DNA of 64,000 nt, taken from the NCBI RefSeq assembly GCF_000003815.2, contig NC_049980.1, positions 31,573,470-31,637,469 of the forward strand, read 5' to 3'. The position numbers and the translations under genes are program-made. The notes beneath the pieces were generated by a model. It did not search any database, was not told where the DNA came from, and worked only from the letters and a program-made list of their open reading frames with translations. The number at the start of each line of letters is the position of its first letter. The stretch's first letter is position 1. This document shows, piece by piece, positions 57,841 through 64,000 of the stretch. The DNA comes from Branchiostoma floridae (taxonomy: Eukaryota > Chordata > Leptocardii > Amphioxiformes > Branchiostomatidae).

Positions 57841-59083
57841 GCGGATAACTGTTTTCTTTTTAATTAACGTTGAAGATCTACTAATTTGGTTTGATTGTTG
57901 AAGCTGTAGAGATGATGTTTATGTCCATTTAGGTCTTTTGTAACATCTGTTCTGTTCAAACACCCGAGTGGGGTCCGTTTGGACCCCAGGCGTACATTTT
58001 GCAGTGCCATTTGGACATTTTTAATCTGAAGAAAAATTCCTTCCGTGACTTTGTCAGTCAACATCTTTTATACCTTCTCCTAAGTTTTTATGAAGATTGG
58101 TACAATACTGTGGAAGCTATAAAGAAAGTCCGTGATCAATCCGTCTGGGGTCCAAACGGACCCCAGCAAAAAAGTGTAGCTTTTGAAACAAACATTTGAG
58201 TCTAACTCCCTAACTATTTATCATATCACCACCAAACTTTCAGAGCATCATAAACATGTAAAACTAAATCCTCATAGAAACTTATGTGTCATCACCATAT
58301 AATATGACGACATTATGACGTCATTAAGCTAATAAGGGCGGCCATCTTGGATTTTGACTAATGACGTCATGAAATTAGCATGAATTATAAATTTTGAATC
58401 ATGAAAATAGCATTGAATTTCATAGAATTTTATTGTTGTAAGAAAACAAGCATTGTTTACCAAGAAACCTTGTTTAAATCGAAATTGGCAAATTTTGGCA
58501 AAAATATGCCTGTCATAATTCCGTTGCCATGGCAACCCCAAATAATGATAAATTTACTTTATTAACAAAAAAATTTTGCTAACAATATTTTTGTGATATA
58601 TAACCAAGTTTCGTAGCTTTAGCACTAGCCGTTCTTGAGTTATGCGACATAAACGTTGCTGAAGGCCTCAAAATTCCCCTCTCTGGTGAGAATAGGTTTA
58701 GTGCAAAAGATGGTCCTTCTGATCTTTTGCATAAATTATGATAATGAGGTGGAATTAGCAACACCTTAACATGTCGAAATATTTCTCTTACATTGACGAA
58801 GCAATGTATGTACAATGATCACCGATAGGAATTGGAACAAAGATTTTATGAACAAAACATTTTGGGGTCCGTTTGGACCCCACTCGGTCATTTTAGTCGC
58901 AAAAAAAGGTCGGGTGCTTGAGGGTTAAAGGCCATCGATGTTTAATTGTACCAATTCAGAACTACCAGTAACCGTTATTGTAGCTGTAGATAAATTAGGC
59001 ACAGGGTAACAAACTTTTCTATGTACATGTATACGGGTCTTTTGTTTATACTTGTTGATTCAGCTTCTAGAATATCAAATAAA
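57840..59083 (+). other. Orphan ZNF 3' region, interrupted by a transposon
   Basis: Family tail phrases (gaagctgtagagatgatg, ccagtaaccgttattgtagc, taaattaggcacagggtaac) and AATAAA at 59078-59083 occur with no ZNF exon or first exon upstream. The element at 57955-58928 splits it. It is the remains of a module deleted between the 16- and 15-finger genes. Confidence 0.7.
57955..58928. mobile_element. piggyBac-like nonautonomous element
   Basis: The right end reads ggtcgggtgcttgaggg followed by TTAA (58925-58928). The left end has caaacacccgagtggggtcc. The inverted repeat includes CCGAGTGGGGTCC on the left and GGACCCCACTCGG on the right, each next to the palindrome GGGGTCCGTTTGGACCCC. A third such palindrome lies near 58147. 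A TTAA target and CCC-type ends suggest piggyBac. The left TTAA is not intact, and no transposase is present. Confidence 0.65.
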
Positions 59084-59609
59084 GTTTTTTTTTAAAATAC
59101 TAACAGAAATTAACTTATTCATTTATTTATCAGAAGAAAGGGTTTAGTTTTGTCTTCAACGCCGTCAATTCTTGCCGACAATTCTTAAAAAGACACATTT
59201 GCAGATTAAAAAGTAAATTTTCCTTGCTTAATTGAGACTTTATGGAAAATGGTCAAGGTGCACTTCTCTGTAAACAGAGGTTTCGGTCGGCTGTTTTATT
59301 TTGGTTTTGTGCGACCCCCTACGATTCTATGTTTCCCTTGTGAAATTAAACTTACATTTTTATAAAGAAATAAATTCGACGTGCAACTTAATTCGATGCA
59401 AGACTGGCTTCCTATTCTCCAAGTTACCAGTTGCACCAACTTCAGCATCACATCATGCAGCCTTTGTCCCAGGTCGGCTGGAATAAACTTGTAACACACG
59501 CTAAGACAAAGAAAAATAGTGCATTCGTGAAAACGCGCAAATGCAGTAAAAATGCGATCCGCAACTTGATCCAGTGCGGTGAGTGGAAACTCGTAAATAC
59601 CACATGACA

Positions 59610-59819
59610 TGACGTCATCTGGTCACCAGTAGACGGTTATCTTCCGCTTCTTTGTTTTGGGTAATCAGGTAAAAGGAGTTTACTTCCGGGTCATGTCCGG
59701 CGCATTTCACGTTTGTTGGTGAGCTGTGGAAAAAACGCCAGAAAGTTACTTTTGATCTCGTCTTCCTTTTGAGCCGCCAGTTCCCGTTGTGAGCTGTTCT
59801 AATCGCAGATAACTGTCAG
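59610..59819 (+). promoter_or_regulatory. Promoter and first exon of the 15-finger gene (module H)
   Basis: TGACGTCA is at 59610-59617 and ACTTCCGG at 59682-59689 (72 bp apart). The exon ends at 59819 before GTAAGG. CTAATCGCAG provides the in-frame stop upstream of the spliced ATG. Confidence 0.8.
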
Positions 59820-60459
59820 GTAAGGAGTGTTGATGACTCTCTGTGTAAGGATGTGTGACGATGCAGAAGTACGGAACTACAAGTAACGATTTCGCGAAGG
59901 CTTTAGTGTTTTGTTTGTCCAGGACGATGAGCTGTCAAAACAAGAAGGCTAGTTTGGGGTTACTGAATATCTGTAAAGTTGACCAATAAAGTTGACTAGA
60001 CTAGTACTCAACAGATGTAATGTACTAAAACTATGTTAGAAGCGCATTCATGTGTATATTTAGAAATATAGCATTTTGGACAATGCAACAAGACACAACG
60101 TAGCTAGGTGAGTTCCGTATGCCATAAACCCCTCCATCGGCCCCGGCCCAAGAATTTCCCACCCACAAGTTTCCTACATCTGGTGTCCATCAGTGCCTGT
60201 GGATAGCAGGGGATGGTACGTATGTTAACTATCGGAGATGTGGGACGGTGGGTGAATGGTACAGAAGGGAAACAAACGTGACAAAAGAAGCACATTTCAT
60301 CTGACTGATTCAGAGATGAAATGTGGTGTACTTTATCAGTTATCATCATTAGTTGATGCGTGGCGGCTACAGACAAGATCAAAGGCGACACTGTCTTTCA
60401 CCTTAGGAGGGGTAATCTCCAAGCAGATTCCTCCGTGGCATAAGACAGTAACATAAGCT

Positions 60460-60680
60460 GGGGGATTTTTTTTTAATTTTTTTTTTTTTCTTATTTTTTT
60501 TTTTTGTTTATTCTTCTTCTTTCCTCTCCTCTTGATCTCTTTCTCTTTCTTCTTTCGTTCTTAATCTACCTTTTTTTTTCTCTTCCTATATCCTTTTCTT
60601 GGTTTACATCTCCTCGCCTCTTTTTTCTCTTTCTCTTCTCTTCTTACTTCGCTTTTCTACATGTTTCTGTCTTTCATCCT
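60460..60680. repeat. T-rich and CT-rich low-complexity tract
   Basis: Homopolymer T and ctttctcttc runs leading into the assembly gap. Confidence 0.9.
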
Positions 60681-60780
60681 NNNNNNNNNNNNNNNNNNNN
60701 NNNNNNNNNNNNNNNNNNNNNNNNNNNNNNNNNNNNNNNNNNNNNNNNNNNNNNNNNNNNNNNNNNNNNNNNNNNNNNNN
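60681..60780. other. Assembly gap (100 N)
   Basis: Exactly 100 N, probably a gap of unknown size. By comparison with modules F and G, it has replaced the left half of the old Harbinger-type intron element. Confidence 1.
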
Positions 60781-60968
60781 TTCCCCAGCTATATGGTCAG
60801 GGCATGGGCCCGCAGTGCCCTTGTTCGGACTCTTTAATGTTTAAACAAGAATTGCAATGATAAAAATAAACATGATGAAAATGGTGACAATTGTCTCTTA
60901 CACTCTTACTGGAGGTGAATATAAGACAAATCAAGCATGGGAAAGAATGGTCTTGGATGTATGGTCCT

Positions 60969-61376
60969 TAGCCTGGTTACCAAACCCCAGCCCGATCTCA
61001 AGTATCTATCGTGCAAGGATCTGGCCGGATGGGATAGGAACTCTTCTCAATTTTGCCCCTTATAGTGGGCAAAAAACTCCACCAATAGAACAGCAGCAGG
61101 GCCAGCAGGAGGTAATACACCCCTACCATGATTGGTTAAAGACCCCCAACTGTATTTTTTGAATCCATAACAGTGGCCACCAAGTACCTGATTCGCTACA
61201 GTGATAGCCTGCTGACCAACTGTGGTGTGTTGTAGCTGGCTACCTGTGGTGTGAGTGGTCATAAATCTTAGGTTCTCCTCCCTCTGATCAAGGGCCTTCG
61301 AGAACATTTCTACAGCCATCCTGCCAGACCCCAACACAAAAGATATTTTTGAGGTTGGGGTATGGTATCCAGGCTA
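60969..61376. mobile_element. 408-bp transposon with 9-bp target-site duplication and possible captured exon
   Basis: The ends are TAGCCTGGTTACCAAACCCC and the imperfect inverse GGGTATGGTATCCAGGCTA. TATGGTCCT is duplicated at 60960-60968 and 61377-61385. Modules F and G have an uninterrupted ggatgttaagtcctctggtt at this place, an empty site. On the minus strand, ctggcag|GATGGCTG and CACAG|GTAGCC frame a short protein-like stretch (MAVEMFSKALDQREENLRFM), perhaps a captured gene fragment. Confidence 0.85.
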
Positions 61377-61566
61377 TATGGTCCTGTGGTTTAGCAGCTT
61401 CTTATTGCTAGGTTTCTCCTTTTTTTTGCCCTTTAGAAATTAGGTTTGGGGTCGCCAGAGGATGTCATCCATAAAATTGTCAATGTGACCTTATGAATAA
61501 AAAATATACCATTGACAAATTTTAATTTTTCCTACTTTTTTCTTCACAAGTTATAGAAGCGACCAG

Positions 61567-62886
61567 ATGGTGACAACAAAGAGCTGCCGTGATGATGTCA
61601 GCAGAGGTTCGGTTGGAGGGTTTGTCAACACTCTTCATAGGTGTGAGGAGTGCAGCAAGCAGTTCAGTACACCGAGTAAACTGAAGATTCACATGCGGAC
61701 CCACACAGGGGAGAAACCCTACAGGTGTGAGGAGTGCAGCAGGCAGTTCAGTCAGCTGGGTAATCTGAAGGCTCATGTGCGGACTCACACAGGTGAGAAA
61801 CCCCACAGGTGTGAGGAGTGCAGCAAGCAGTTCAGTACGGCAAGTAAGCTGAAGAGTCACCTGCGGACTCACACAGGGGAGAAACCCTACAAGTGTGAGG
61901 AGTGCAGCAAGCAGTTCAGTCACCTGAGTGATCTGAAGAAACACATGCGGACTCACACAGGTGAGAAGCCCTACAAGTGTGAGGAGTGCAGCAAGCAGTT
62001 CAGGGAGCTGGGTTATCTGAAGAAACACATGCGAACTCACACAGGGGAGAAACCCTACAAGTGTGAGGAGTGCAACAGACAGTTTAGTCAACTTAGTGCT
62101 CTGAAGACTCACATGCGCACTCATACAGGTGAGAAGCCCTACAGTTGTGAGGAGTGCAGCAGGCAGTTCAGCACAACGAGTCGTCTCAAGATTCACTTGC
62201 GGACTCACACAGGTGAGAAGCCCTACAAGTGTGAGGACTGCAGCAGGCAGTTCAGTCAGTTGAGTCATTTGAAGCGACACATGCGGACTCACACAGGGGA
62301 CAAGCCATACAGTTGTGAGGAGTGCTGCAAGCAGTTCGGCACAACGCGTAATCTGAAGATTCACTTCAGAACTCACACAGGCGAGAAACCTTACACGTGT
62401 GAGGAGTGCAGCAGGCAGTTCACTACACAGGGCCATCTAAAAAGTCACATGCGGACTCACACAGGCGAGAAACCTTACACGTGTGAGGAGTGCAGCAGGC
62501 AGTTCAGTCAGCTGGGTCATCTGAAGGAACATATGCGGACTCACACAGGGGAGAAACCCTACAAGTGTGAGGCGTGCAGCAGGCAGTTCACTCAGCTTAC
62601 TAATCTAAAAAAACATATGCGGACTCACACAGGGGAGAAACGCTACAGGTGTGAGGAGTGCAGCAAGCAGTTCAGTCAGCTGGCTCATCTGAAGAGCCAC
62701 ATGCGGACTCACACAGGGGAAAAAACGTACAGTTGTGACAAGTGCAGCAAACAGTTCAGTCTGCTGGGTGGTCTGAAGAGGCACATGCGGACTCACACAG
62801 GGGAGAAACCTTACAGGTGTGAGGAGTGCAGCAGGCAGTTCAGTAGACTGGATGCTATGAAGAGTCACATGAAAAAACACGTGTGA
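61567..62886 (+). CDS. C2H2 zinc-finger protein, 15 fingers
   Basis: The 439-residue product starts [10 protein letters not shown] (acceptor ttatag| at 61556), with the consensus leader and 15 fingers. Fingers 1-2 and 4-10 match the frameshifted gene at 30186 almost residue for residue. Finger 3 ([13 protein letters not shown]) differs. Finger 9 is the CEECCKQFG variant with an FRTH end. Linker changes include TGDKPY before finger 9, TGEKRY before finger 13 and TGEKTY before finger 14. The product ends MKKHV. It is the intact reference for interpreting the lesions in the 30186 copy. Confidence 0.94.
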   Translation: MVTTKSCRDDVSRGSVGGFVNTLHRCEECSKQFSTPSKLKIHMRTHTGEKPYRCEECSRQFSQLGNLKAHVRTHTGEKPHRCEECSKQFSTASKLKSHLRTHTGEKPYKCEECSKQFSHLSDLKKHMRTHTGEKPYKCEECSKQFRELGYLKKHMRTHTGEKPYKCEECNRQFSQLSALKTHMRTHTGEKPYSCEECSRQFSTTSRLKIHLRTHTGEKPYKCEDCSRQFSQLSHLKRHMRTHTGDKPYSCEECCKQFGTTRNLKIHFRTHTGEKPYTCEECSRQFTTQGHLKSHMRTHTGEKPYTCEECSRQFSQLGHLKEHMRTHTGEKPYKCEACSRQFTQLTNLKKHMRTHTGEKRYRCEECSKQFSQLAHLKSHMRTHTGEKTYSCDKCSKQFSLLGGLKRHMRTHTGEKPYRCEECSRQFSRLDAMKSHMKKHV

Positions 62887-63313
62887 CAGATTCTTGGGAA
62901 AGATTGAGATACCCCAAATATTATTTTTTTTAGTTCAGTTCATGCTCCTTGCTTCTAGTACAATGTCACATTGTCTCAATTTCCTGTGGTAATGGATAAC
63001 TAATATTGAAAATACTCCGTTGAGGCTCTGATTAGTTTGTTTAATTCAAAACTAATCCAAAAAAAGTGAATTCTGTGATTCTAGTTTAGTTTCTACTTGT
63101 TTTGTTGAATGTTGTTTTCTTTATTTGTCATTGAAGTATGATGAGGAGGCTTGTTGACTTTGTTGGGTTCCCTTTCTCCGCATACGAGGTTCTTTACGGT
63201 AGCCGCAGAGATATTAGGCACAGGGTTACGTTAATTTACGTTCCTCCTGTTCCATATATACGGATTTAACTGTAGCACTTTTTAGAGCCATCTCATCTGT
63301 TTCTTTTTGATAA
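62887..63313 (+). other. 3' region of the 15-finger gene
   Basis: Aligns with 43880-44340 downstream of the 16-finger gene (gatgaggaggcttgttgact, ggcacagggttacgttaatt), showing these two modules are the closest pair at the 3' side. No coding sequence. The tail resumes after the insertion at 63314 with atgtagctgtagataaagta and leaves the window before its AATAAA. Confidence 0.65.
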
Positions 63314-63838
63314 GGCCACAGCAAGTAAATTTTATGGATGACATCCGCGCGCTCATTAATTTTCGCCAGATTTCAGGGGAAAAAAACAAGAATTTTTTCT
63401 TCCTTGGAGATGGTCAACATGACAAGAAAGTACCAAAATGGGACAGTATGTTGTGTTTTAGCCTAATGATTGTACTTGTAGAAGTCACACTAGCGAGGTA
63501 GCCGTGATTGTAGTTATAGAAGTGAAACCAGCTGAATAGCTGTAAAAGTGGCACCACTATGGAAGTCATGAGTGTAGTTGGCAACTTGGTAAGTAATACC
63601 AGTCTACCACAATAGTGTCACTTTAACAACACTAGTTCACTTCTTGAATACAGGAATGAATGGTTTGTTGTCAGTGCTACCATGTTTTGTCACTTAAACT
63701 CTTGTTATGTATGTGTATGGTGTCTATTTTGAAAATTTAGCCATCTTGTTTTTTTTACTCATCTTGTTTTTTTCGCCCTATCTCATTATTTTTGCAGTCT
63801 GCAGAGGATGTCATCCATAAAATTTACTTGCTGTGGCC
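63314..63838. mobile_element. 525-bp Harbinger-type element, recent insertion
   Basis: A perfect 33-bp terminal inverted repeat begins GGCCACAGCAAGTAAATTTT. The 3-bp target-site duplication TAA lies at 63311-63313 and 63839-63841. The module G tail has an empty site, tttttgataatgtagc. A TAA duplication is typical of PIF/Harbinger. The interior has no transposase. The older relatives at 29716 and 41970 have diverged ends. Confidence 0.9.
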
Positions 63839-64000
63839 TAATGTAGCTGTAGATAAAGTAGACACAGGGTTACATAATTTTATATCTATATAGGTGGGGA
63901 TGCAGGATTCTAGCCAGGATTTTATATTAGCGTAGTGGGAATGGCATAGTACTATTATTAGTAGCGAAGTGACCAATCTCCTGTGGAAGGGAGTCATTTT

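Overview
The window looks like cephalochordate (lancelet, Branchiostoma-type) nuclear DNA. Evidence: intron-bearing genes, many short inverted-repeat transposons, lancelet-style C2H2 zinc-finger (ZNF) exons with a [19 protein letters not shown] framework, a type II membrane C-type lectin, and a nucleotidyltransferase/TPR gene. The species call is recognition, not a database result. There are two assembly gaps, 16314-16716 and 60681-60780.

Layout. Positions 1-33 kb and 41-45 kb plus 57.8-64 kb form a tandem array of one duplicated gene unit. Each unit has (i) a noncoding first exon with an ETS-type ACTTCCGG site, usually a CRE-type TGACGTCA about 75 bp upstream, ending in a conserved CAG|GTAAG donor; (ii) an intron of roughly 0.7-2.8 kb; (iii) one ZNF exon holding the whole CDS; and (iv) a 3' region rich in a TGTAGCTGTAGA-type repeat and ending in AATAAA. 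Pairings of first-exon donor to ZNF exon are: 3495 to 5000 (17 fingers), 12809 to 14028 (13), 19339 to 22196 (8), 24593 to 25259 (10), 27708 to 30186 (10 fingers, then frameshifted), 41292 to 42476 (16), 59819 to 61567 (15). An eighth first exon (1351) leads only to a one-finger relic at 2116-2205. An orphan 3' tail lies at 57.8-59.1 kb.

Between the ZNF blocks (34-41 kb) lies a four-exon plus-strand C-type lectin gene whose exon phases close exactly. It has a short cytoplasmic tail, a membrane anchor, a stalk of 17-residue repeats, and a CTLD with EPN and WND motifs. A roughly 1 kb 24-bp minisatellite follows it.

On the minus strand, 46.4-48.35 kb is a 5'-truncated non-LTR retrotransposon with an intact reverse-transcriptase frame. 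From 49.5 to about 56.8 kb is a multi-exon gene coding for a DUF294/GlnD-like nucleotidyltransferase followed by 12 kinesin-light-chain-type TPRs. It carries a 4-bp deletion exactly at the catalytic DxE motif.

The introns are a record of transposon insertions. Several elements show clear target-site duplications, and two can be compared with empty sites in paralogous modules. The best candidate for an undescribed system is the array itself: promoter and leader are kept near-identical while the DNA-contact residues of the fingers vary, in proteins with no recognisable effector domain.
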